From NCBI RefSeq assembly GCF_001611795.1, contig NZ_CP015098.1, forward strand, positions 868,001-932,000: a stretch of 64,000 nt of DNA, in the 5' to 3' direction. The translations under genes and the position numbers were made by a program. Source of the DNA: Streptomyces qaidamensis. Lineage in GTDB: Bacteria; Actinomycetota; Actinomycetes; Streptomycetales; Streptomycetaceae. The notes under the pieces were generated by a model. That model ran no database searches. It was given only the letters and a program-made list of their open reading frames with translations, and had not been told where the DNA came from. Shown here piece by piece: positions 56,653 through 64,000 of the stretch (the first letter of the stretch is position 1; every line of letters begins with the position of its first letter).

Positions 56653-57711
56653 ATGCCCCCGCAACCCCCCACACCAGTTGCCGGGCACATCAGCCGGCGC
56701 ACCCTGCTCAAGGCCACCACCGCCACCGCCGGGGCGCTCGCCACCGCCGTCGCGTTCGCCGAACTCGAGACGCCTGCCGAGGCCGCGGCGGGCTTCGTCA
56801 AGGGCGTCGACATCAGCTGGGCACCTCAGATGGAGGCCCGCGGCTACTCCTGGAAGAACGCCGGCGGGCAGACCCAGGACCTGCTGACCATCCTCAAGGG
56901 ATACGGCATCACCGCCGTACGCCTGCGCACGTTCGTCAACCCTTCCAACGACCCGGCCAACGGGCACTGCGGCATCAACGAGGTGGCCGCCTTCGCCAAG
57001 CGGGTCAAGGCCGCCGGGATGTCGATCATGCTCGACTACATGTTCGGCGACACCTGGAACTCCGTCGGGGTGCAGAACCCGCCCGCGGCCTGGCGGAACA
57101 TGAGCTACAGCCAGATGCGCACCGCGATGGGCACGTACGTGAACCAGACCATGACGGTCATGAAGAACAACGACGTGCTCCCCACCTGGGTGCAGATCGG
57201 CAACGAGATCAACAGCGGGATCTGCCGCCCCGTCGGCAGCATCTCCAGCCCGGCGCAGCTGACCGGACTGCTCAACGCCGCGTACGACCAGGTCAAGGCG
57301 GTGTCACCGAACTCGACCGTGTGTATCCACCTGGCCCAGCCGCAGAAGTACGACGTGATGACGACGTTCTTCAGTCGCTTCGCCGCGAACGGCGGCAAGT
57401 GGGACATGTCGGTGTTCTCCTCCTACGGCAGCGCCGACGTCGCGGCCGGGATCGTGGGGAACATGAAGAGGATCTCCGACGCCTACGGCAAACCGTTCCT
57501 GCAGAGCGAGTTCGGTGGTCGGGTGGACCGCGCCTCCTCCACCCAGGCCGCACTGGTCGCCTACATCAAGGCCCTCAAGGCCAACGGCGGGCAGGGCATC
57601 TTCTACTGGGAGCCGGAGTGCATGTCCCCGTTCACCGGTTACAACATGGGCGCCTGGGACTCCGCCACGAAGCGGCCCTCCATCATCATGAACGGCTTCA
57701 CCCAGGCCTGA
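56653..57711 (+). CDS. Secreted GH53 endo-beta-1,4-galactanase
   Basis: 352 residues from ATG 56653, with GGAAGGA upstream. Tat signal HISRRTLLKATTATAGALATA. The mature domain starts FVKGVDISWAPQMEARGY, the GH53 opening, followed by GITAVRLRTFVNP. The acid/base Glu lies in WVQIGNEINSGI, and a candidate nucleophile in LQSEFGGRV. GH53 enzymes cut the galactan side chains of rhamnogalacturonan-I, which fits the downstream lyases and esterases. Likely first gene of that locus. Confidence 0.92.
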   Translation: MPPQPPTPVAGHISRRTLLKATTATAGALATAVAFAELETPAEAAAGFVKGVDISWAPQMEARGYSWKNAGGQTQDLLTILKGYGITAVRLRTFVNPSNDPANGHCGINEVAAFAKRVKAAGMSIMLDYMFGDTWNSVGVQNPPAAWRNMSYSQMRTAMGTYVNQTMTVMKNNDVLPTWVQIGNEINSGICRPVGSISSPAQLTGLLNAAYDQVKAVSPNSTVCIHLAQPQKYDVMTTFFSRFAANGGKWDMSVFSSYGSADVAAGIVGNMKRISDAYGKPFLQSEFGGRVDRASSTQAALVAYIKALKANGGQGIFYWEPECMSPFTGYNMGAWDSATKRPSIIMNGFTQA

Positions 57712-57777
57712 GCGACGGGCCATGAATCTCAGCCCGGGCAACTTTCCCGCAAGGATTGATTGGGATTGGTGATTGTA

Positions 57778-58854
57778 ATGAGCATGACATCGCATCTCGA
57801 AGGGCACGGAGTCAGGCTGGGAGCAGTAGGTTTGCTGACCCTTGCGACGCTGGTCGGCACCGGTGCGGCACATGCCGATACCGCCACGCGGGCACTGCCG
57901 GCCGGTTGTTCCGGCACTGCGCCGATCAAGTGTCACTACGCGGTCTCACCCGGCAACTACGACGTGACGGTCTCCATCGGTGGTGCCACTGCCGCCGAGA
58001 CCGACATGTGGGTGGAGGCCCGGCGCCTGATGCTTCCGGCGACGAAGACGGCGGCCGGTGCCGCCGCCACATACTCGTTCACGGTCAATGTGCGGCAGCC
58101 GGAGGGCCAGCCGACCGGCCAGGGAGGCACCGGAAACCCCGGTCTGGACATCCGGTTCGCGGGGACCAACCCGCAGGTGTCGGCCGTCTCCGTGAAACCG
58201 GCGACCCAGCCGCTGGTCGCCTACCTGGCCGGTGACTCGACCGTGTGCGACCAGTTCACAGCCCCGTACACAGGATGGGGCCAGATGATCACGCCGGCGG
58301 TGGGTCCCGGAGCGTCCGTCGCCAACTACGCCGACTCGGGGGAGAGTTCGGGCAGTTTCCTGAGGAACTCGGCGCTCTTCCCGGCGCTGCTGCCGAAGGT
58401 CAGGGCAAACGACGCGGTCTTCATCCAGTTCGGCCACAACGACAAGCAGACCAGCGCGTCGGCCTTCCGGAGCAACCTCACCTCCATGATCACGCAGGTC
58501 CGTGCGAAGGGCGGCGTCCCCGTTCTGGTGACCCCGCCGGTCCGCCGGCAGTTCAACGGCAGCCGGCTCACGTCCACGGCACTGCACGTCAACGGCGTCG
58601 GAGTGAACCTGCCCGCCGAGATGCGCTCGGTCGGCACAGCGCAGAACGTGCCGGTGATCGATCTGACCACCAAGAGCAAGACGCTGGTCGAGTCCCTCGG
58701 CCCGTCCGCCTCCGCACAGCTCTACCTGCGCTCGTCCGTCGACGGTGTCACGGACAACACCCACTTCTCGCAGTACGGCGCGAGCCGGATGGGCGGGCTG
58801 GTGCTCCAGAGCATCCGCGAGCAGCGCCTGCCCCTGGCCGCGTACCTGCGCTGA
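57778..58854 (+). CDS. Secreted SGNH esterase (CE12 rhamnogalacturonan acetylesterase-like) with N-terminal module
   Basis: 358 residues from ATG 57778; TTG 57760 or GTG 57769 in the same frame are possible, since AAGGA lies at 57751-57755. Sec signal ending AHADTA. A beta-sandwich module at about 45-135 (CHYAVSPGNYDVTVSIGG) resembles the N-terminal domain of some CE12 enzymes. SGNH blocks: YLAGDSTVCDQ (Ser), FIQFGHNDKQT (Asn), DNTHFSQYGA (Asp, His). Removes acetyl groups from the rhamnogalacturonan backbone, helping the lyases. Confidence 0.9.
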   Translation: MSMTSHLEGHGVRLGAVGLLTLATLVGTGAAHADTATRALPAGCSGTAPIKCHYAVSPGNYDVTVSIGGATAAETDMWVEARRLMLPATKTAAGAAATYSFTVNVRQPEGQPTGQGGTGNPGLDIRFAGTNPQVSAVSVKPATQPLVAYLAGDSTVCDQFTAPYTGWGQMITPAVGPGASVANYADSGESSGSFLRNSALFPALLPKVRANDAVFIQFGHNDKQTSASAFRSNLTSMITQVRAKGGVPVLVTPPVRRQFNGSRLTSTALHVNGVGVNLPAEMRSVGTAQNVPVIDLTTKSKTLVESLGPSASAQLYLRSSVDGVTDNTHFSQYGASRMGGLVLQSIREQRLPLAAYLR

Positions 58855-58887
58855 CGACGCCCGGCGCCAGTCCCAAGGAGGGACCCG

Positions 58888-59757
58888 TTGAGGAACTTAC
58901 GGATTCTCATCACGACCGCGCTCGTGATCGCCCTGTCGAGCCTCGGTGTCAGCGCCGCGTCCGCGGCGGACCGCGTCGCCACGAACTGCACCAGTGCCTC
59001 CCGCGCCCAGGCCCCGGCCGCACGGGCGATCGCCGCACCGGTCACCGTGTGGCTGGCCGGCGACTCCACCATGGCCAACCCGAGTTCCGGCCGTTGTCCG
59101 GTCGGCTGGGGCAGCCAGTTCGACGCCCTGTTCAACAGCGACGTGACGGTCAGGAACCAGGCGGTGGGAGGCCGCAGCATCCAGACCTGGCTGTACGAGG
59201 GGAACGTGAGCAGCACCAAGGGCTCGGACGGTGAGTGCCGCCTCACGTCCACCACGTACTCGTCCCGCTGGCAGGCGATGCTGAACTCGACCACCGGAAT
59301 GAAGGCCGGTGACTACCTGTTCATCCAGTTCGGCATCAACGACTCCTCCTCGACCTGCCCCCGGCACGTCGGCCCGGCCCGGTACCAGCAGCTGATGACC
59401 ATGATGGCGCAGGCCGCCCTGGCCCGGGGCGCTCACCCGGTGCTGGTCACCCCGGTGGCCGCCATCACCTGTTCCGGCAGCACAGCGACCAAGAACCGCG
59501 GCTTCGTCAACGAGACCTTTGCCGCCGGATCCGCCACCAGGGCGCCCGTCATCGACCTACAGACGCTCAGTGTCTCGCTCTACAACAGTCTGCGCTTCTG
59601 CCCGAACAACGGCGACTACGGAGGCAGCGGTCCCCTGGGCACCTTCTTCTGCAACGACCACACCCACTTCGACACCTACGGCGCCCAGCGGGTCGCAGGG
59701 CTCGTCGCCGGTGACGTGCGTCGCAAGAACCTCCCGCTCGCCGCGTATCTCAGGTAG
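58888..59757 (+). CDS. Second secreted SGNH esterase (CE12-like)
   Basis: 289 residues from TTG 58888, strong AAGGAGG upstream. Sec signal RILITTALVIALSSLGVSAASA. Blocks: VWLAGDSTMAN (Ser), VGGRSIQTWL (Gly), FIQFGINDSSS (Asn), NDHTHFDTYGAQ (Asp, His). It lacks the N-terminal beta module of the preceding gene and has more cysteines. Both proteins end LPLAAYLR, so they are related paralogues, 33 bases apart and co-directional. Confidence 0.92.
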   Translation: MRNLRILITTALVIALSSLGVSAASAADRVATNCTSASRAQAPAARAIAAPVTVWLAGDSTMANPSSGRCPVGWGSQFDALFNSDVTVRNQAVGGRSIQTWLYEGNVSSTKGSDGECRLTSTTYSSRWQAMLNSTTGMKAGDYLFIQFGINDSSSTCPRHVGPARYQQLMTMMAQAALARGAHPVLVTPVAAITCSGSTATKNRGFVNETFAAGSATRAPVIDLQTLSVSLYNSLRFCPNNGDYGGSGPLGTFFCNDHTHFDTYGAQRVAGLVAGDVRRKNLPLAAYLR

Positions 59758-59930
59758 CACGCGGCGGCGGGAGCGAACCAAGGCCGGTCGGTTCGCGGGC
59801 TGCCTCACTGCTGAGCCTCCTCAAGCACGCTGCCCCCAGTCATCCAGAGCAGCCGTTCGCGATGTCTGTTCGGCCACTGCCCGAGGGATCAGGGGGCGGG
59901 CCGCTCGCCCGGAAGGTGGTACACGCGTCG

Positions 59931-61178
59931 ATGACAGTGTCACGAAGACGGTTCCTGGCGCTGGGCGCCGGAGCGGCAGCCGGCGGGTTCGGGCCGGTCG
60001 GCTGCGGGTCGCAGCGCTCGCTCGGCGACCCGGATGAGATCACGCTGTGGACCTGGGACCGGTCGGTGAGCGACGAACTGGTCGCCCGGGCAGAGACGAA
60101 GGGCATTCCCGGGGCCCAGGGCTTCAGACTCAGCCGCACCAACATCGGCGGCCACTTCAACACCAAGGTGCGTACCGCGCTCGCCGGCAAGTCCATGGTG
60201 CCGGACATCATCGGCATCAATTCCGACGTGGCCACCTACTTCCCCAACCAGGACGTGCTCGTCGACCTCAACGACTTCGGCGCGGCCGAGCTGAAAAGCC
60301 GGTATCTGGACTGGAAGTGGAACGAGTGCATCACACCCGAGGGCCGGATGATCGCCTTCCCCATGGACACCGGCCCCACCGGGCTGTTCTACCGCGCCGA
60401 CCTGCTGCAGGAAGCCGGGATCACCACCGACCCGAAGGAGCTCGCCGCCCGGGCCCCGGACTGGGACGGCTTCATCGCCCTGGGCACGGAACTGCGGAAG
60501 TCGCGGGAGCGCGCGGTGATCTGCCCCAACATCCGCCACGTCTGGAGCATCCGCCTGGGCCAGCTGGGCAGCAAGTTCATGACCCGGGACGGCCGGTACA
60601 TCGGCGACAGAGACGAACTGCGCGAGGCATTCGAACTGGCCTACCGGATCGGCAGGGACGGCCTGTCGGCCGGTGCCCCGGAGGGCTCCCCCGACTTGTA
60701 CGGAGTGATCACCAGCGGCCGCCAGCCGGTCGGGGTCGGCGCGGTGTGGTGGGGCCTCGCCTTCCCGGAGTCGGCCGCGCCGAAGACCGAGGGCAAGTGG
60801 CGGGTGGCCACCCCGCCCGGCGGCTCCGGCAACGTCGGCGGGTCCTTCCTGGCGATCACCAAGTACTCCAAGAACCCCGAAGCGGCGTACAAGTTCATCA
60901 CTTGGCTGCAGTCTCCGGAGAACCAGGTCAAGGCGTTCACGGAGATGTCGCTGTTCCCGTCCTCCCCGCGCTCCTTCACGAGGCCGGAGATGCGTGAGCC
61001 TCGGCCTTTCTACGGCGGGCAGCGCACCATCGAGGTGTTCGGCCCGTCGGCGCGGCAGGTCAAGAGCGTCTACAAGAGCCCGTACGACCGGGTGATGGAC
61101 CCCGTCTTCGCCGCCGAGCTCGCCAACGTGGAGTCCGGCAAGAACGTCGACACGGCATGGAGGGACGCCCAGAACACA
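59931..61178 (+). pseudogene. Carbohydrate ABC transporter substrate-binding lipoprotein, 3' end lost
   Basis: From ATG 59931: signal with RRRFLALGAGAAAGG and a lipobox ending VGC (Cys25). Family-1 sugar-binding blocks are present throughout (ITLWTWDRSVSDELV, VPDIIGINSDVATYFPN, GRMIAFPMDTGPTGLFYRA, AAYKFITWLQSPENQ). The last trusted residues are NVDTAWRDAQ; the normal final 10-15 residues and stop are missing. The frame stays open to 61904, about 240 foreign codons, running through a permease scrap and into the lyase gene. The core fold may be intact, but the product would be abnormal. Confidence 0.85.
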
Positions 61179-61302
61179 CACCACCGACCAGTCGATGGTC
61201 ATCGCCGGAGCGCTCATGTCAGTGATCCCGCTGATCGGGGTCTTCCTGATCGGCTCGCGCCATTTCATCGCCAACTTGGCCGCCGGCGCCATGAAGTTCT
61301 GA
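61179..61302 (+). pseudogene. Last ~40 codons of a sugar ABC transporter permease
   Basis: In the +1 frame relative to the binding protein: TTDQSMVIAGALMSVIPLIG, VFLIGSRHFIANLAAGAMKF, stop. This is the C-terminal helix and tail of MalG-type permeases, which end with a QRxFxxGxxxGAVKG-like pattern. Everything between the binding protein's end and this scrap, normally two permease genes of about 1.7 kb, is gone. Confidence 0.85.
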
Positions 61303-61401
61303 AGAAGCGCGCCCATGGTCGGCGCCTTTCGAGAAGCAGTCTCCGCACCTGCGTCAAGTTCTTCAGGCAGGCACGGGCCCTGCCCCTGCACGGGAGGATC
61401 C

Positions 61402-63255
61402 ATGAAACGTTCCATCAAGGTTTCGTCAGCCGGGACCACAGCCTTACTCCTGTCCGTCGTGGCTACGACGCTCGCAGTCGACGCGGGTGCCGCGACGCCG
61501 CCGGACGGCGTCGCGGCGGCGGCCGCCAGACCGATGGAGAACCTCGGCCGCGGTGTCGTGGCCGTGCGGTCGAGCAACACCCGTGTTCTCGTCTCCTGGC
61601 GACTGCTGGGGCTCGATCCGGACGGCATCGGGTTCAACGTCTACCGGTCCGCTGCCGGAGGCCAGGAGGTCAAGCTCAACTCGGCAGTCCTGACCGGAGG
61701 CACCAACTTCACCGACCCGACGGCCGACTTGACCCGATCGAACAGCTACCGGGTACGGCCCGTGATCAACGGCGCAGAGCAGCCACCGAGCGGCGCCTTC
61801 ACCCTGACCGCCAACCACGCCGTCGAACCGGCCGTTCGCATACCGCTGCGCGCCGGTGGCCCGGTGAAGTTCGTCTGGGTCGGCGACCTCGACGGCGACG
61901 GTGAGTACGACTTCGTCCTGGATCGCCAGACATCGCCGCAGACACTTGAGGCCTACCGGCGCGACGGGCAGCTCCTCTGGTCGGTCAACATGGGGCCGAA
62001 CAGCACCAACCAGAACAACATCGAAGGCGGATCGTCCACCATCGACGTCGGCCACAACGACGGCGTGACCGTCTACGACTTCGACAGCGACGGCCGCGCC
62101 GAGGTCGCCGTGCGGATCGCCAACGGTGTCCGCTTCGGCAACGGCACCACCTTCACCCACAGCGACAACAACCGCCAGTTCATCGCAATTCTCGACGGCA
62201 TGACCGGGGCGCCCCGCGCGACCGCTCCCGTGCCGACGGACTACCTGGCGGACGGCCCGATGTACGCCCGGTTCGGTGTGGGCTACCTCGACGGTTCCCG
62301 GCCCAGTCTGGTCGCCTTCATGAAGAATCGCAGGGGCAACGGGGCGTTCAACCTCATGATGGGCGCCTGGCAGTTCACCGGTCAGTCCCTGACCCAGCAG
62401 TGGAAGTGGCTGCGCGGCAACCAGAACACACCCGACGGGCACAACACCCGCGTCATCGACGTCAACGGCGACGGGACCGACGAGGTAGCCGAGATCGGCT
62501 TCGTACTCAACGGCGACGGCACCCTGCGATACTCCCTGGGCCCCGCGGGCGTCATCCACGGCGACCGCTTCCACATCGCCAAGATGGACCCCGACCGCCC
62601 GGGCCTGCAGGGATACGGCGTCCAGCAGGACAACCCCAGCGGTCTGCGCGAGTACTACTACGACGCCGCCAACGGCTCCATGATCTGGCGGCACTCCGCG
62701 TCCGGTACCGCCGACGTGGGACGCGGCATGGCCGGCGACATCGACCCGCGGTTCCCCGGCATGGAGGTCTGGTCCTTCTCAGGCCTCTACAACGCACCCG
62801 CCAACCGTCTCACCGAACCGAACACCTCGCTGCGTCCCTGGCCGCAGCTGGGTCTGTGGTGGGACGGCGACATCACGATGGAACTGCTCAACGACGGCAA
62901 GTTCGAGAAGTGGGACCCGAACAACCCCAAGCCCACCAACAGTCTGGCACGGCTGCTCACCACCTCGAACTACGGAGCGGTCGACGCGAGCCAGGACGTC
63001 CAGCCCACCTTCTACGGCGACATCCTCGGCGACTGGCGTGAGGAAGCCGTGTACACCAACGCCAGCTACAACCAGCTGATCATCTTCACCACCGATCACC
63101 CGACGAGCACCAGGTTGTACACGCTCGCGCACAACCCCGCCTACCGCAACGCCATGACGCTCAAGGGATACATGCAGTCCCACCACGTCGACTACTTCCT
63201 CGGTGCCGGCATGGCCCGGCCACCCCGGCCGAACATCACCTACTCCGGGAGCTGA
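61402..63255 (+). CDS. Secreted PL11 rhamnogalacturonan lyase
   Basis: 617 residues from ATG 61402, GGGAGGA upstream. Sec signal ending near DAGAATP. Starts RPMENLGRGVVAVRSSNTRV and LVSWRLLGLDPDGIGFNVYR, the N-terminal beta module of YesW/YesX-type lyases. The eight-bladed propeller carries repeated calcium-binding DxDxDG loops (VGDLDGDGEYDFVLDRQ, YDFDSDGRAEVAVR, DVNGDGTDEVAEIG). Ends GYMQSHHVDYFLGAGM. Cleaves the rhamnose-galacturonate backbone by beta-elimination. Overlapped out of frame by the read-through tail of the broken binding-protein gene. Confidence 0.95.
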   Translation: MKRSIKVSSAGTTALLLSVVATTLAVDAGAATPPDGVAAAAARPMENLGRGVVAVRSSNTRVLVSWRLLGLDPDGIGFNVYRSAAGGQEVKLNSAVLTGGTNFTDPTADLTRSNSYRVRPVINGAEQPPSGAFTLTANHAVEPAVRIPLRAGGPVKFVWVGDLDGDGEYDFVLDRQTSPQTLEAYRRDGQLLWSVNMGPNSTNQNNIEGGSSTIDVGHNDGVTVYDFDSDGRAEVAVRIANGVRFGNGTTFTHSDNNRQFIAILDGMTGAPRATAPVPTDYLADGPMYARFGVGYLDGSRPSLVAFMKNRRGNGAFNLMMGAWQFTGQSLTQQWKWLRGNQNTPDGHNTRVIDVNGDGTDEVAEIGFVLNGDGTLRYSLGPAGVIHGDRFHIAKMDPDRPGLQGYGVQQDNPSGLREYYYDAANGSMIWRHSASGTADVGRGMAGDIDPRFPGMEVWSFSGLYNAPANRLTEPNTSLRPWPQLGLWWDGDITMELLNDGKFEKWDPNNPKPTNSLARLLTTSNYGAVDASQDVQPTFYGDILGDWREEAVYTNASYNQLIIFTTDHPTSTRLYTLAHNPAYRNAMTLKGYMQSHHVDYFLGAGMARPPRPNITYSGS

Positions 63256-63259
63256 CGCT

Positions 63260-64000
63260 GTGAGAACCGCGAAGTTCGTCATCCCTGGCCTTCTGCTCTC
63301 GGTGGTCACGGCGAGCTCCATCGCGATGGCCCCCGGCTCGGCGTCCGCGAGCGGTGGGGCGGCCGGGAACACCTTTTACGTCGCTCCGAACGGGAGTGAC
63401 GGCGCAGCGGGTACGCAGGCCGCTCCGTGGGCATCGATCGCCCGAGCGCAGGCCGTCGCCGAGGCGGGTGACACAGTCTATTTCCGCGGCGGCACCTACG
63501 CCTACGCCCGGGCGAACAGCGCCTGTTCGAGCCAGTCCGCCAGAGTCGACGCGATCACCCTGAGCAAGAGCGGCAGTTCGGGCAACCCGATTCGGTACTG
63601 GGCGCATCCGGGCGAGAAGCCGGTCTTCGACTTCTCGCGGATGACGGACAACTGTCGTATCAAGGGCTTCAACGTCACCGGCAGCTGGATCCACCTCAGG
63701 GGGCTGGAAGTCAAGGGTGTTCCGCAGAACAACAACCGGAACGCCGAGTCCTGGGGCATCTGGATCTCCGGCAGCAACAACATCTTCGAGCAGATCGACA
63801 CCCATCACCACATGGGCACCGGCCTGTTCGTCAACGGCGGGGGTGGCAACCTCGTCCTCAACTCGGACTCGCATGACAACTACGACCTGCGCAGCAATGA
63901 CGGGCCCGGCGAGAACGCCGACGGGTTCGGTGCGCATTACACGCCGGCCGGCCGTCAGGCGAACGTGTTCCGGGGGTGCCGCGCGTGGTGGAACGCCGAT
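63260..64000 (+). CDS. Secreted polysaccharide lyase, right-handed beta-helix (PL9-like), 3' end cut by window
   Basis: Frame open from GTG 63260 to the window end (247 codons). Sec signal VRTAKFVIPGLLLSVVTASS, cut near ASASG. The mature part starts NTFYVAPNGSDGAAGTQAAP and WASIARAQAVAEAGDTVYF, the common opening of beta-helix lyases. Coils with SGSNNIFEQIDTHHHMGTG follow, then ENADGFGAHYTPAGRQANVF, which matches the catalytic-face region of PL9 enzymes. Two bases separate its start from the preceding lyase stop region (stop at 63253-63255), so it is probably in the same operon. Confidence 0.85.
   Translation, partial: MRTAKFVIPGLLLSVVTASSIAMAPGSASASGGAAGNTFYVAPNGSDGAAGTQAAPWASIARAQAVAEAGDTVYFRGGTYAYARANSACSSQSARVDAITLSKSGSSGNPIRYWAHPGEKPVFDFSRMTDNCRIKGFNVTGSWIHLRGLEVKGVPQNNNRNAESWGIWISGSNNIFEQIDTHHHMGTGLFVNGGGGNLVLNSDSHDNYDLRSNDGPGENADGFGAHYTPAGRQANVFRGCRAWWNAD

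Overview
This window is high-GC DNA (about 70 percent) with GTG and TTG starts, four-base gene overlaps, Tat-type signals and several SpoIIE-type phosphatases. All of this points to a Streptomyces or close relative, probably in an accessory part of the chromosome. I saw no rRNA, tRNA, CRISPR array, intact transposase or phage gene.

Layout. (1) 1-1570: the end of a subtilase, an overlapping small gene that looks like a free-standing protease propeptide or inhibitor, and a decayed paaK 3' end. (2) 1593-3903: a membrane SpoIIE-type phosphatase and an IclR regulator, followed by a long spacer with a widely spaced inverted repeat. (3) 4492-19209: a complete uptake-hydrogenase locus in two convergent operons. 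The rightward one encodes maturation: hypX, an endopeptidase, hypB, hypF, hypC, hypD and hypE. The leftward one encodes a 606-aa repeat-bearing accessory protein, the group 1h (high-affinity) [NiFe] small and large subunits, a NifU-like protein, a DUF5947-type protein, two very small proteins and hypA. A perfect 17-bp hairpin separates the operons. (4) 19423-22550: a membrane protein, malic enzyme, and a tail-to-tail wreck of an ECF41-type sigma factor and an NmrA-like oxidoreductase. (5) 22672-37865: a signalling island with four SpoIIE-type phosphatases (the fifth is at 1593), a hybrid histidine kinase with seven HAMP-like repeats, a STAS antagonist, a winged-helix regulator and a methyltransferase. 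(6) 38028-41300: PadR with its operator, an acyl-CoA dehydrogenase and a kinase pseudogene. (7) 41301-53062: a LysR-controlled aromatic-catabolism cluster (two FAH proteins, cyclase, two flavin monooxygenases, amidohydrolase, extradiol dioxygenase) with TetR and PaaX regulators. The remains of a CoA-transferase and of 4-hydroxy-2-oxovalerate aldolase lie within it. (8) 53574-64000: secreted plant cell-wall enzymes: an alpha/beta hydrolase, a GH5 cellulase, a GH53 galactanase, two CE12-type esterases, a PL11 rhamnogalacturonan lyase and a PL9-like lyase cut by the window edge. A sugar-binding lipoprotein here has lost its permeases.

How it fits together. Region 3 should scavenge trace H2 in air, and HypX would allow the active-site CO ligand to be made aerobically. 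Region 5 looks like a partner-switching network that adjusts sigma factors or other targets. Region 7 looks like a meta-cleavage pathway missing some lower-pathway genes. Region 8 targets rhamnogalacturonan-I and its galactan side chains. At least six broken genes (paaK, ECF/oxidoreductase, kinase, CoA-transferase, aldolase, ABC permease) show repeated deletion and frameshift decay. All functions are read from sequence motifs and context, since no database search was possible.
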